The notes beneath the pieces are model-generated. The model worked only from the letters and a program-made list of their open reading frames with translations, was not told the origin of the DNA and made no database searches. From an uncultured Bacteroidales bacterium (GTDB lineage: Bacteria > Bacteroidota > Bacteroidia > Bacteroidales > UBA932), in the NCBI GenBank assembly GCA_947168525.1, contig CAMVMG010000001.1:1-64000 (forward strand): a stretch of DNA of 64,000 nt, in the 5' to 3' direction. Position numbers and translations under genes: made by a program. Positions 27,014-36,192 of this stretch are shown piece after piece; the first letter of the stretch is position 1; the number at the start of each line of letters is the position of its first letter.

Positions 27014-27050
27014 AAAAAAACCGGCTCAGGAATCCTGGGCCGGTTTTTTT
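27014..27050. terminator. Bidirectional terminator between DUF2723 gene and pgk
   Basis: AAAAAAACCGGCTCAGG pairs with CCTGGGCCGGTTTTTTT (17 bp, one wobble) around the loop AAT. With a T run on both strands it can stop the two convergent genes. Confidence 0.93.
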
Positions 27051-27062
27051 AATTTGTGGAGT

Positions 27063-28316
27063 TTAGTCCTGGATGGCTGCGATGCCGGGGAGGATCTTGC
27101 CTTCGATGGCTTCCAGCATGGCGCCGCCGCCGGTGGAGACGTAGCTCACTTTGTCGGCATAGCCCATCTGGGTGACGGCTGCCACGGAGTCACCGCCGCC
27201 CACGAGGGTGTAGGCGCCGTTCTTGGTGGCTTCGGCCAGGTCTTCGGCGATCTGGAGGGTACCCTTGGCAAAGTTCGGGAGCTCAAACACGCCTACGGGG
27301 CCGTTCCATAGGATGGTCTTGGAGCTGAGGATGATCTTCTTCCAGTTCTCCAGGGACTCGGGTGCGGCGTCCATGCCTTCCCAGTCGTCCGGGATGTTGT
27401 CGATGGGGAAGATCTGGCGGGGCGTATCGTTGTCGAAGGCCTGGCCGCAGACGGTGGCCACGCTCAGCGACAGGTTCACGCCGCGTTCCTTGGCTTCCTT
27501 CATGATCTCCAGTGCGTCGGGGATGAGCTCGTCCTCATGCAGGGACAGGCCGATTTTGCCGCCCTGGGCCTTGATGAAGGTGTAACCCATGCCGCCGCCG
27601 ATAATGAGGTTGTCCACCTTGCCGACGAGGTTCTTGAGGACCGCCAGCTTGGAGCTTACCTTGGAGCCGCCGATGATGGCGGTAAGGGGACGCTGGGCGT
27701 TCTTGAGCACGTTGTCGATGGCTTTGATTTCGCCTTCCATCAGGTAGCCGAACATCTTGTCATTGGGGAAGTACTCGGCAATGAGGGCGGTGGAGGCGTG
27801 GGCGCGGTGGGCGGTGCCGAAAGCGTCGTTGATGTAGCAGTCGGCATAGGAGGCGAGTTTCTTGACGAACTCCTTCTGGGACTCTTTCACCACCTTCTTG
27901 GCGGCTTTCTTCTCCTCGTCGGTGGCGTCCTCTGCCAGGCCGCGGGGTTTGCCTTCTTCCTCGGCGTAGTAACGGAGGTTCTCCAGCAGGAGGGCCTCAC
28001 CCGGCTTCAGGGCGGCGGCCTGGGCATCGGCCTTCTGGCAGTCTTCCGCGAACTGGACGGGAACGCTCAGGCATTCGCTCACACGACCCACGATGTGCTT
28101 GAGGGAGAACTTGGGATCTACCTTCTTGGGACGTCCCAGGTGGGACATGATAATCAAGGAACCGCCTTCTGCGAGCACCTTCTTGAGGGTGGGCATGGCA
28201 CGGCGGATACGGGTGTCGTCCGTGATCTGGAACTGCTCGTTGAGGGGAACGTTGAAATCTACTCTCACGATGGCTTTCTTGCCGGTGAAGTCGTACTTGT
28301 CGATGAATTGTTGCAT
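27063..28316 (-). CDS. pgk: Phosphoglycerate kinase
   Basis: Glycolytic enzyme converting 1,3-bisphosphoglycerate and ADP to 3-phosphoglycerate and ATP. The 417-residue product has the signature [13 protein letters not shown], the substrate-binding arginines in [20 protein letters not shown], the ATP-site [11 protein letters not shown] and the C-terminal [10 protein letters not shown]. Monocistronic, with its own promoter divergent from the methyltransferase gene. Confidence 0.98.
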   Translation of the reverse strand: MQQFIDKYDFTGKKAIVRVDFNVPLNEQFQITDDTRIRRAMPTLKKVLAEGGSLIIMSHLGRPKKVDPKFSLKHIVGRVSECLSVPVQFAEDCQKADAQAAALKPGEALLLENLRYYAEEEGKPRGLAEDATDEEKKAAKKVVKESQKEFVKKLASYADCYINDAFGTAHRAHASTALIAEYFPNDKMFGYLMEGEIKAIDNVLKNAQRPLTAIIGGSKVSSKLAVLKNLVGKVDNLIIGGGMGYTFIKAQGGKIGLSLHEDELIPDALEIMKEAKERGVNLSLSVATVCGQAFDNDTPRQIFPIDNIPDDWEGMDAAPESLENWKKIILSSKTILWNGPVGVFELPNFAKGTLQIAEDLAEATKNGAYTLVGGGDSVAAVTQMGYADKVSYVSTGGGAMLEAIEGKILPGIAAIQD

Positions 28317-28350
28317 GGATATATAGGTTTAAATTTTTTTCATCAGCCTG

Positions 28351-28381
28351 CAAATTTAACTATCTTTGCATAAATTTCAAA
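28351..28381 (-). promoter_or_regulatory. Consensus promoter for pgk
   Basis: On the minus strand TTTG (28378-28381), a 19-bp spacer and TAAATTTG (28351-28358). It interlocks with the plus-strand element at 28361-28368: the pgk spacer contains the minus-7 element of the divergent gene. Confidence 0.65.
28361..28368 (+). promoter_or_regulatory. TAnnTTTG promoter element for the RlmI-like gene
   Basis: TATCTTTG, 17 nt before the ATG at 28386, with TTTT at 28337-28340 at minus-33 spacing (20 bp). Confidence 0.6.
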
Positions 28382-28385
28382 TAAT

Positions 28386-29333
28386 ATGGCAGTAGAATAC
28401 CCTGCACAATACTGGAAAGACTACGAACTCCTGGACAGCGGCAACGGTGAAAAACTGGAGCGCTTCGGAAAATATGTCCTCCGCCGTCCGGAGCCCAAGG
28501 CCCTCTGGACCCCCTCCCTGCCGGAGGCCGACTGGAAGCGCCTGAGCCACGTGACCTTCCGTCCCGGTGCCGGGTTCGGGAAAGCCGGCAAGGAAGACAG
28601 CGGCACCTGGGAGCGAGGCAAAAAAATGGAAGACCAGTGGGGCATTGTGTACAACGGGGCCCGGGACCCTCAGACCCACGCCGCCAGCGACCTTCACCTG
28701 AGCCTCCGCCTGGGGCTCACCTCCTTCAAGCATGTAGGCGTGTTCCCTGAGCAGGCCCCCAACTGGGAGTTTATCTTCGGGGAAACCAGCCGTCTCTCCC
28801 GCATCCACAAGGCCAACGGCCTGCCTGCCCCCAAGGTACTGAACCTCTTTGCCTATACAGGCGCAGCCTCCCTGGCCGCCAAGTGTGCCGGTGCCGACGT
28901 TACCCATCTGGATTCCGTGCGGCAAGTGGTCACATGGGCCCGGGAAAACATGGAACGCAGCGGCCTGGACGGCATCCGCTGGGTCGTGGAAGACGCCCTC
29001 AAATTTGCCCGCCGGGAGGCAAAGCGGGGCAACAGGTACAACGGCATCATCCTGGACCCGCCCGCCTATGGCCATGGCCCGGATGGGGAAAAGTGGAAGC
29101 TGGACGAGCTCCTGTTCGGCCTGCTGCAGAACGTGGCCGCCATCCTCAACGAGCGGGATGCTTTTATGGTCCTGAACCTCTACTCCAACGGCTACAGCGC
29201 CGCCCTGGGAGAAACCGTGGTCCGGGAAGCCTTCCAGGGCAGGCTCAAGGAGATGACCTCCGGGGAACTGGCTCTTGGCGATTCCTTCGGCAAGTCCCTG
29301 CCGCTGAGTATCTTTGTCCGCATCAAGCGTTAG
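28386..29333 (+). CDS. RlmI/RlmK-like class I SAM-dependent RNA methyltransferase
   Basis: A 315-residue cytoplasmic methyltransferase. Motif I is VLNLFAYTGAASLAAKCAG, followed by DSVRQVVTWARENMERSG and the catalytic-region motif IILDPPAYGHGPDGEKW, as in the PF10672 family that modifies cytosines of 23S rRNA. The N-terminal PUA-like domain of RlmI is replaced by a shorter stretch, so the exact target nucleotide is uncertain. lgt follows after 49 bp with its own promoter-like repeats. Confidence 0.85.
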   Translation: MAVEYPAQYWKDYELLDSGNGEKLERFGKYVLRRPEPKALWTPSLPEADWKRLSHVTFRPGAGFGKAGKEDSGTWERGKKMEDQWGIVYNGARDPQTHAASDLHLSLRLGLTSFKHVGVFPEQAPNWEFIFGETSRLSRIHKANGLPAPKVLNLFAYTGAASLAAKCAGADVTHLDSVRQVVTWARENMERSGLDGIRWVVEDALKFARREAKRGNRYNGIILDPPAYGHGPDGEKWKLDELLFGLLQNVAAILNERDAFMVLNLYSNGYSAALGETVVREAFQGRLKEMTSGELALGDSFGKSLPLSIFVRIKR

Positions 29334-29335
29334 TC

Positions 29336-29370
29336 ACAATTATTTGCTATCTTTACAATTATTTGCTATC
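29336..29370 (+). repeat. Duplicated 16-nt promoter segment before lgt
   Basis: ACAATTATTTGCTATC occurs at 29336-29351 and again at 29355-29370, a 19-nt period. Each copy supplies part of a TTTG or TATC promoter motif, so the lgt promoter appears to have been duplicated in tandem. Confidence 0.85.
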
Positions 29371-29374
29371 ATTG
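29343..29374 (+). promoter_or_regulatory. Promoter TTTG-N20-TATCATTG for lgt
   Basis: TTTG at 29343-29346 and TATCATTG at 29367-29374 (one mismatch to TAnnTTTG) are 20 bp apart. The lgt ATG follows after 8 nt. An alternative TATCTTTA lies at 29348-29355. Confidence 0.6.
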
Positions 29375-29382
29375 CAATTGCT

Positions 29383-30261
29383 ATGGAATATTTGGTAGTA
29401 CATTGGAATGTGGATCCTGCTATCCTGCACATCGGCTCGCTGGAGCTCCGGTGGTATTCGGTGCTGTTCGTGAGCGGGTTTATCCTGGGCTGGTATATCA
29501 TGAAAAGTTTCTTCCTGCGGGAAAAGGTGAATACAAACCTGCTGGACCCGATGCTGTACATGCTGCTAATCTGCACCATCGTGGGCGCCCGGTTGGGGCA
29601 TTGTCTGTTCTATCAGCCGGACTATTACCTGGGCAGCTGGCAGGGTTTCTGGGAAATCTTCATGCCTTGGAAAGGCGGCCTGGCCAGTCACGGCGGCACC
29701 ATCGCCATCCTGCTGGGCATCTGGTGGTATGCCTCCCGCTACGGGAAAAAGAACGGGTTCGACTATGTATGGGTGCTGGACCACCTGGTAATCCCGGTGG
29801 CTTTTGCGGCGTTCTTCATCCGCACCGGAAACCTTTTCAACTCAGAGATCTACGGCGGTCCCACGGACCTTCCCTGGGGCTTTGTCTTCGAGCGCAACGG
29901 GGAAACGGTTCCCTGCCATCCCACGCAGCTTTATGAGGGGCTTACCTATCTGCTGCTGGGTGTTGTCCTTATGCTACTGTACTGGAAGCGCCTGGACAAG
30001 ATGTACCGCGGCACTTTCGTGGGCATTTTCCTGGTGGTGTGTTTCGGCAGCCGCTTCCTCATTGAATTCATCAAGAACGACCAGGTGGCGTTCGAGGCCG
30101 ACATGGCCCTGAACATGGGCCAGCTCCTGAGCATCCCGTTTGTCCTGCTAGGCGTCGGCTTCCTGGTATATGCCTATACCAAAAAACTGCCTGCCAGGGC
30201 CTGTGTGCCGGAATCCGGCCCCAAGAAAAAGGGCCCGACGCATTTTGCGCACGGCATTTAA
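29383..30261 (+). CDS. lgt: Prolipoprotein diacylglyceryl transferase
   Basis: Inner-membrane enzyme that adds diacylglycerol to the lipobox cysteine of prolipoproteins. The 292-residue product has about seven membrane segments and the Lgt motifs VGARLGHCLFYQPDYY, GGLASHGG and FIRTGNLFNSEIYGGPT, with CHPTQLYEGL and the late GSRFLIEFIKNDQ arginine/glutamate motif. Start MEYLVVHW at 29383 fits the promoter. The C-terminal 20 residues are a basic tail. Confidence 0.96.
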   Translation: MEYLVVHWNVDPAILHIGSLELRWYSVLFVSGFILGWYIMKSFFLREKVNTNLLDPMLYMLLICTIVGARLGHCLFYQPDYYLGSWQGFWEIFMPWKGGLASHGGTIAILLGIWWYASRYGKKNGFDYVWVLDHLVIPVAFAAFFIRTGNLFNSEIYGGPTDLPWGFVFERNGETVPCHPTQLYEGLTYLLLGVVLMLLYWKRLDKMYRGTFVGIFLVVCFGSRFLIEFIKNDQVAFEADMALNMGQLLSIPFVLLGVGFLVYAYTKKLPARACVPESGPKKKGPTHFAHGI

Positions 30262-30459
30262 TCTGGTTTGGGTTTTTCAACTCACTCATTGTTAGCTGTT
30301 TACTAGAATACCCTGCTGCACGTTTGCAGCAGGGTATTTTGATAATCATTGTATAGTTTCCGCATTTTTCGTAAATTCGCGAAATTTTTTGGGCCAATGT
30401 GTATGCGGGTGTGATTTTTGCAAAAAAATGGCATCGCTAATTTGAATACAGGTTAGTTT
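30262..30459 (+). other. Intergenic region between lgt and tolC-like gene
   Basis: About 200 nt with a strong hairpin and its conserved flanks (30293-30356) after lgt, then an AT-rich stretch with an imperfect dyad AAATTCGCGAAATTT at about 30372-30387, which might be an operator for the efflux operon (speculative). CTAATTTGAAT near 30438 resembles a promoter element but is one base short of TAnnTTTG. No gene seen. Confidence 0.4.
30293..30356 (+). repeat. Hairpin element with conserved flanks, copy A
   Basis: TAGCTGTTTACTAG (30293-30306), then a perfect 14-bp hairpin AATACCCTGCTGCA-CGTT-TGCAGCAGGGTATT (30307-30338), then CATTGTATAG (30347-30356). The same flanking motifs, with one to two differences, surround the hairpin at 52409-52454 read on the minus strand. 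It may also terminate lgt transcription (TATTTTGA follows). Confidence 0.75.
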
Positions 30460-31992
30460 ATGTGTACTAAAAAATATCTTTTTTTGCTTGTGCTCCTGAT
30501 TCCGTTTGCTGCACGGGCACAGTATCAGTCGAAGGAAAGTCCCCGGACAGACTCCACCCTGGTGCTCTCTCTGGACGACGCCCTCAAGATCGCCCTCTCG
30601 GAGAATGTCTCCGTAAAGGTGGCGGACATGGAGGTAAAGCGCAATGAGTATGCGCGGAGAGGGTCTTACGGGGCCCTTTTTCCCCAGATCAGCGCCTCCG
30701 GCATGTACAGCTATGCCATCCAGAAGCAGAAGGTGTTCTTCGGCTCGGACGACGACAGTGAAAGTTCGTCGGGCGGCGGCGGAATGGCGTCCATGTTCAT
30801 GTCGGCCTTCGAGCCTATCATGTATTACATCCAGCAGCTGTATGCGGTGACGGGTACGCCGTTTGTGCCGTATATCGCTCCCGCGAAGGAAGAGACCTCC
30901 ACCTCCTCCAGCAGCGACCCCATCGAGATGGGCCGCCGCAACCAGGTGACCTTCGGCCTGTCGGCTTCCATGCCGCTGGTGAACGTCCAGCTGTGGGAGA
31001 GTCTCCGCCTCACCGGCGACCAGGTGGAACTGGCCGTGGAACAGGCCCGGGAAAGCCGTCTGGGAACTGTTACCTCTGTGAAGCAGGCGTTCTTCTCCGT
31101 GCTGATGTCCAAAGCTTCCTACGAGGTTTACAATGCCGTGTACGAGAATGCCGTAGAGAACTTCAAGCTCACCCAGATGCGCTACAACGCCCAGAAGGCG
31201 TCGGAGATGGACCTGGCCCGTGCGCAGTCCAGTGTGGCTGCCGCGGTTCCCAACCTGTACAATGCCGAGAATTCCATTACCCTGGCCCTGTGGCAGCTGA
31301 AAGCCGTGATGGGTGTAGACCTGGACATGGATATCGACGTGGCAGGCGCCCTGGAAGACTATGCCTCCCACATGTTCTACGACATCAACGAGGGGCAGGA
31401 TGCCTCCCTGGACCGGAACTCGCAGATGCGTCAGCTGGCCACCCAGGCCGAGATGCTGGCCAAGCAGATCCGCATGCAGCAGTACGCATACCTTCCCACC
31501 CTTTCCATGCAGGTATCTTATAACTACTATACCCAGAGCGACAAGTTCAACCTGAGCCAGTGGAAATGGCTGCCTTCCAGCACGCTGGTATTCTCCCTGA
31601 GCATCCCCATCTTTTCCGGCGGGCAGCGTTACCATGCCGTGAAGCAGGCCCGGGTGCAGGCGGCGGAGCTGGACCTGCAGCGCGTGAATGCAGAGCGCCA
31701 GCTGCGGATCGGGATCCGTCAGAGCATCTCCACCATGGAAACCGCCATGAAGTCCTACGATTCGGCCAAGGAAGCGCTGAAATCGGCCGAGAAAGCCTAT
31801 GATATCGCCAGCAAGAGCTATCAGGTGGGCCGGAGCACCCTTACAGACCTCAACAACACGGAGCTTACCCTTACCCAGACCCGGCTGCAGGCCTTGCAGG
31901 CGGTTTACAACTTCGTGAACGCCAAGGCCGGCCTGGAGCAGACTCTGGGCTACGACTTCTCTGATGAGGCCGCCACATTGGAAAACAGATAA
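30460..31992 (+). CDS. TolC-family outer membrane efflux protein
   Basis: Outer-membrane channel of a tripartite pump, 510 residues with signal peptide MCTKKYLFLLVLLIPFAARA. Two OEP repeats are visible: LDDALKIALSENVSVKVADMEVKRNEY and a second set of long helices ending SAEKAYDIASKSYQVGRSTLTDLNNTELTLTQTR, which is the family's helix signature. A low-complexity insertion (SESSSGGGG... to ...TSTSSSSD, residues about 95-150) lies in the first repeat where outer loops occur. First gene of an operon with adaptor and RND pump. Confidence 0.93.
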   Translation: MCTKKYLFLLVLLIPFAARAQYQSKESPRTDSTLVLSLDDALKIALSENVSVKVADMEVKRNEYARRGSYGALFPQISASGMYSYAIQKQKVFFGSDDDSESSSGGGGMASMFMSAFEPIMYYIQQLYAVTGTPFVPYIAPAKEETSTSSSSDPIEMGRRNQVTFGLSASMPLVNVQLWESLRLTGDQVELAVEQARESRLGTVTSVKQAFFSVLMSKASYEVYNAVYENAVENFKLTQMRYNAQKASEMDLARAQSSVAAAVPNLYNAENSITLALWQLKAVMGVDLDMDIDVAGALEDYASHMFYDINEGQDASLDRNSQMRQLATQAEMLAKQIRMQQYAYLPTLSMQVSYNYYTQSDKFNLSQWKWLPSSTLVFSLSIPIFSGGQRYHAVKQARVQAAELDLQRVNAERQLRIGIRQSISTMETAMKSYDSAKEALKSAEKAYDIASKSYQVGRSTLTDLNNTELTLTQTRLQALQAVYNFVNAKAGLEQTLGYDFSDEAATLENR

Positions 31993-32007
31993 TAACAGAA
32001 AGAGTAT

Positions 32008-33039
32008 ATGAAAAAGACTATCATTGTCCTGGCCGCAGCCGCCTTTGCAGCTTATTCCTGCGGCAACGGTAACGGGCAGCTGGCCGCTCAGGACGGCCCC
32101 GGCGTCCCTGCAGCGGTAACCCCCAGCGTAGAAGTGACGGTGGCTTCTTCCCGTGACGTTCCTGAAGTGAGCACCTATTCCGCCACCGTTCAGGCCTATG
32201 CCACCAACAACATCATGTCGCAGACCGCCGGCCGCATCCGCAAGATCAACGTGGAAGTGGGCGACTATGTGACCAAGGGCCAGGTTCTGGCCGAGATGGA
32301 CCGCCTGCAACTGGAACAGCTGGAACTCCAGATCCAGAACGACGAGATAGAGTATCAGCGCCTGAAGGGCCTGTATGAGAGCGGCGGCGTGTCGCAGAGC
32401 GATTTTGAGACCGCGGAGCTGGGCTACAAAGTGCGTCGCAGCAATTACGACAACATGCTGGAAAACACCATCCTGCGCACCCCCATCACCGGTTTCGTGA
32501 CCGCCCGTAACTTCGACGCAGGCGACATGTTCTCCATGAGCGGCCCCCTGTTCACCGTGCAGCAGGTGGTGCCCGTGAAGTTGTTGGTGGGCATTTCCGA
32601 AAGCGAGTATACCAAGATCAGGAAGGGCGATTCCGTAACTCTTAATGTCGATGCCCTCCCCGGACGCACTTTCACCGGCAAGGTGGAGCGCCTGTATCCC
32701 ACCATCAACGCCGCCACCCATACCTTCAATGCAGAGGTCCATGTGGGCAATTCCGACCGGGTCCTCCGCCCGGGCATGTTCGCCCGCGTCACCGTGAACT
32801 ACGGCACCAACCACCGCGTGGTGGTTCCGGACCAGTGCATTGTGAAGCAGGAAGGCACCGGCCAGCGGTTCGTGTACCTGCTCCGGGACGACAACACTGT
32901 GAGCTTCGTTCCTGTGGGCGTCGGCCGGCATATCGGCACCGAATATGAAATCACCGAAGGCCTCTCGGACGGGGATGTGGTAGTCCTAAAGGGACAGGCC
33001 ACGCTCCGTGACGGGATCAAGGTCAATGTTCTTAAGTAG
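32008..33039 (+). CDS. RND efflux periplasmic adaptor (membrane fusion protein)
   Basis: Periplasmic linker of the pump, 343 residues. It is a lipoprotein (AAYSCGNG lipobox near residue 18). The fold order is visible: first half of the lipoyl domain (IMSQTAGRIRKINVEVGDYVTKGQVLAEMD), a short helical hairpin, the second half (LRTPITGFVTARNFDAGDMF), a beta-barrel domain and the membrane-proximal domain with VVPDQCIVKQEGTGQRFVYLL. It lies 15 bp after the tolC-like gene and 6 bp before the pump gene. Confidence 0.94.
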   Translation: MKKTIIVLAAAAFAAYSCGNGNGQLAAQDGPGVPAAVTPSVEVTVASSRDVPEVSTYSATVQAYATNNIMSQTAGRIRKINVEVGDYVTKGQVLAEMDRLQLEQLELQIQNDEIEYQRLKGLYESGGVSQSDFETAELGYKVRRSNYDNMLENTILRTPITGFVTARNFDAGDMFSMSGPLFTVQQVVPVKLLVGISESEYTKIRKGDSVTLNVDALPGRTFTGKVERLYPTINAATHTFNAEVHVGNSDRVLRPGMFARVTVNYGTNHRVVVPDQCIVKQEGTGQRFVYLLRDDNTVSFVPVGVGRHIGTEYEITEGLSDGDVVVLKGQATLRDGIKVNVLK

Positions 33040-33045
33040 AAGGCC

Positions 33046-36000
33046 ATGAGTATCTACAGAGCTGCTGTAAACAGACCGGTTACCACCGCACTCGTCTTCC
33101 TGGCCTTCGCCATCCTGGGGGTGTTCTCGCTCACCAGGCTTCCGGTCGACAACTTTCCGGACATCGAATCCAACGTGATCATGGTGATGAGCTCCTACCC
33201 GGGAGCCAGCGCCGAGGACGTGGAAAACAACCTGACCAAGGTCCTGGAGAATTCCCTGAACGGTGTTTCCAACCTCAAGGACATCACCTCCAACTCCCGC
33301 GAGAACATTTCGGTCCTTACCCTGGAGTTCCAGTACGGAACGGACATCGAGGTGGCCACCAACGATGTGCGTGACAAACTGGACATGGTGACACAGACTC
33401 TGCCGGACGGCGCCTCTTCGCCCACCATCTTTAAGTTCAGCGCCGACGACATGCCCATCATGATCTTGTCGGCCACCGCCAACCAGAGCGTGTCGGCCCT
33501 GGACAAGATCCTGGACGACAAAGTGGCCACTCCGCTGGCCCGCGTTTCCGGCGTAGGTACGGTGTCCGTCTCCGGCGCCCCGCAGCGCGAAATCCAGGTC
33601 TATTGCGACCCGAACAAACTGCAGGCCTATGGCCTTTCGATTGCTTCTATCGCCGCCGTCATCGCCTCCGAGAACCGCAACGTTCCTTCCGGCAGCATCG
33701 ATATCGGCTCCGACACCTATACCCTCCGTATCAAGAAAGAGTTCCAGGACCCTTCCGAGCTGATGGATATCATCCTGGGCGCCTTCAACGGAAACGCCAT
33801 CTATCTCCGTGACGTGGCCCGCGTGTACGACGGCCTGGAAGAAAAGTCACAGGAGTCGTTCACCAACGGCGTACGCGGCGCCCAGATCATCATCCAGCGC
33901 CAGTCTGGCTACAACACGGTGAACGTGATCCGTGACGTGAAGAAGGAGCTCGCCAAGCTGGAGCAGACCCTGCCCACGGATATCAAGATCACCACGGTGG
34001 TGGATTCCTCGGACAACATCCTCCGTACCATCAATTCCCTGGAAGAGACCATCGTCATTATCTTCCTGGTGGTGATGCTGGTGGTATTCCTCTTCCTGGG
34101 CCGATGGAAGGCCACTTTCATCGTGGTGCTGTCCATCCCGGTCGCCCTGCTGGCCTCCCTGATGTACTTGTTCTTCACGGGCAACACCCTGAACATCATC
34201 TCCATGAGTGCCCTGGCTATCGCCATCGGCATGGTGGTGGATGACGCCATCGTGGTGCTGGAGAACATCTCCACCCACCTGGAAAGGGGAGAGAAACCTA
34301 AGGAGGCGGCCGTGCACGGAACTTCCGAGGTAGGTATCTCCGTCATCGCGTCCACCCTTACCATGCTGTGCGTGTTCATCCCGCTCACCATGATTTCCGG
34401 CATGACAGGCATCATGTTCCGGCAGCTGGGCTGGATTGTGTCCATCATCATGATTGTGTCCACTACGGCGGCCCTCACCCTGGTGCCCATGATGTGTTCG
34501 CTGCTGCTGAGCAACAAGCCCAAGACCGGTAAGCTGTACAAAGCTTTCTTCAGCCCGGTGAACCGTTTCCTGGACGGCATTTCCAACGGCTATTCCCGGA
34601 TGATCGCCTGGTGCATGCAACACAAAAAGATCGTGATGGTCGTCGCCACCGTCATCTTCATCGTCGTGCTGGGCCTTTACGCCCCGCGGATGAAGACCGA
34701 ATACTTCCCCACGCAGGACCAGGGCCGGCTCAGCGCCACCATCGAACTGCCCATCGGAACGGCGCAGGAAGTTACCGGCGAAGTGGCCGCCCGCATCTAT
34801 GAGAAGATTGTGGCCGATGTGCCCGAAATCAAGGTGCTCAGCTACAGTTTCGGCCAGGCCGATTCCCAGAACGCCTTCGCTTCCATGCGGAGCAACGGCA
34901 CCTATCTCATATCCATGAACATCAACATCGGCTCGATGGAAGACCGCAAGCGTTCCACGTCGGAAATCGCCGATATCATCCGCGCCGACCTGGCCCTGTT
35001 CCCGGAACTCACCCGGGCTACCGTGACGGAAGGCGGCATGGGCATGGGCGGCCGTGCCAGCGTGGTGGTGGAGATCTTCGGCTACGATTTTGATGAGACG
35101 GAAACCGCCGCCCGCGACCTTCGTCAGAAGATGCTCGCCGATTCCCGCTTTGCCCAGGTCATCCTGAGCCGTGACCAGTACACGCCGGAATATGAGGTAG
35201 ACTTTGACCGCGAAAAACTGGCCCTGAATGGCCTGTCTTCCACTACGGCCGCTGCTGCCGTGAGTGCTGCCATGAGCGGTACCGTAGCCTCTTTCTACCG
35301 CGAGGACGGTGAAGAGTACAACATCCGCGTCCGCTTTGCCCCGGAATTCCGCCGGAGCGAGGAAGATATCAAGAATATTATGGTCTACAATGCCCAGGGC
35401 CAGGGAATCAAGGTCCGCGACCTGGGCCGGATTGTGGAGTCCAAGGTGCCGCCCACCATCCAGCGCAAGAACCGCGTCCGCTATATCTCCGTCACCGGCA
35501 TGATGGCCCGTGGTGCCGCCCTCAGCGAGGGTGTGGAGGCCGTGCAGTCTATCATGGCCGATACGCAGCTCCCTTCTTCCCTGTCCTGGGGCATCGGCGG
35601 TGATTATGAGGAGCAGCAGAGCATGTTCTCGGACATGCTCCTCCTGATGATCCTGATCGTGATCCTGGTGTACATGGTGATGGCCTCCCAGTTCGAATCG
35701 TTCATGGGCCCGTTCGTAATCATGTTCTCCATCCCGTTCGCCCTGGTGGGCGTGGCGCTGGGCAACATGCTTCACAGCATGGCCGTGGGCGTGATGTCCC
35801 TGATCGGCATCATCATCCTGCTGGGTATCGTGGTGAAGAACGGTATCGTGCTCATCGACTACACCATCCTGTGCCAGGAGCGGGGAATGAGTGTCCGCGA
35901 GTCGTCTGTTGTGGCCGCCAAGAGCCGTCTCCGTCCCATCCTGATGACCACCCTTACCACCGTGCTGGGTATGCTCCCGATGGCATGGGGTACCGGTGAA

Positions 36001-36162
36001 GGTTCCGAGATGTGGAAAGGCCTGGGTATCACCGTTGCCTGGGGTCTGTCCATCTCTACCCTCATCACCCTGGTGATTATCCCGGTCCTTTACTGCGGCC
36101 TCACGGAACACCGTGCCCGCCGCCGGGAACGCAAGGCCGCCCGGATGGCCGCCAAGAACTGA
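33046..36162 (+). CDS. RND efflux pump, HAE1/AcrB-like
   Basis: Inner-membrane proton-driven exporter of 1038 residues with 12 membrane helices and two large periplasmic loops. It begins with PVTTALVFLAFAILGVFSLTRLPVDNFPDIE and has the proton-relay aspartates in AIGMVVDDAIVVLENI (helix 4) and the GIVVKNGIVLIDYTI motif (helix 10-11). The HAE1 rather than the heavy-metal branch is suggested by general appearance. Likely substrates are hydrophobic or amphiphilic drugs or bile salts (inference). It is followed by a dispersed repeat and a PII-like gene. Confidence 0.95.
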   Translation: MSIYRAAVNRPVTTALVFLAFAILGVFSLTRLPVDNFPDIESNVIMVMSSYPGASAEDVENNLTKVLENSLNGVSNLKDITSNSRENISVLTLEFQYGTDIEVATNDVRDKLDMVTQTLPDGASSPTIFKFSADDMPIMILSATANQSVSALDKILDDKVATPLARVSGVGTVSVSGAPQREIQVYCDPNKLQAYGLSIASIAAVIASENRNVPSGSIDIGSDTYTLRIKKEFQDPSELMDIILGAFNGNAIYLRDVARVYDGLEEKSQESFTNGVRGAQIIIQRQSGYNTVNVIRDVKKELAKLEQTLPTDIKITTVVDSSDNILRTINSLEETIVIIFLVVMLVVFLFLGRWKATFIVVLSIPVALLASLMYLFFTGNTLNIISMSALAIAIGMVVDDAIVVLENISTHLERGEKPKEAAVHGTSEVGISVIASTLTMLCVFIPLTMISGMTGIMFRQLGWIVSIIMIVSTTAALTLVPMMCSLLLSNKPKTGKLYKAFFSPVNRFLDGISNGYSRMIAWCMQHKKIVMVVATVIFIVVLGLYAPRMKTEYFPTQDQGRLSATIELPIGTAQEVTGEVAARIYEKIVADVPEIKVLSYSFGQADSQNAFASMRSNGTYLISMNINIGSMEDRKRSTSEIADIIRADLALFPELTRATVTEGGMGMGGRASVVVEIFGYDFDETETAARDLRQKMLADSRFAQVILSRDQYTPEYEVDFDREKLALNGLSSTTAAAAVSAAMSGTVASFYREDGEEYNIRVRFAPEFRRSEEDIKNIMVYNAQGQGIKVRDLGRIVESKVPPTIQRKNRVRYISVTGMMARGAALSEGVEAVQSIMADTQLPSSLSWGIGGDYEEQQSMFSDMLLLMILIVILVYMVMASQFESFMGPFVIMFSIPFALVGVALGNMLHSMAVGVMSLIGIIILLGIVVKNGIVLIDYTILCQERGMSVRESSVVAAKSRLRPILMTTLTTVLGMLPMAWGTGEGSEMWKGLGITVAWGLSISTLITLVIIPVLYCGLTEHRARRRERKAARMAAKN

Positions 36163-36164
36163 AT

Positions 36165-36192
36165 GTCATTCTGAACGAAGTGAAGAATCTAT
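36165..36192 (-). repeat. Dispersed 28-nt repeat, copy 2
   Basis: Exact reverse complement of 5622-5649. It fills the gap between the RND pump stop and the next gene and supplies the first two bases of that gene's ATG (36191). Confidence 0.8.
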
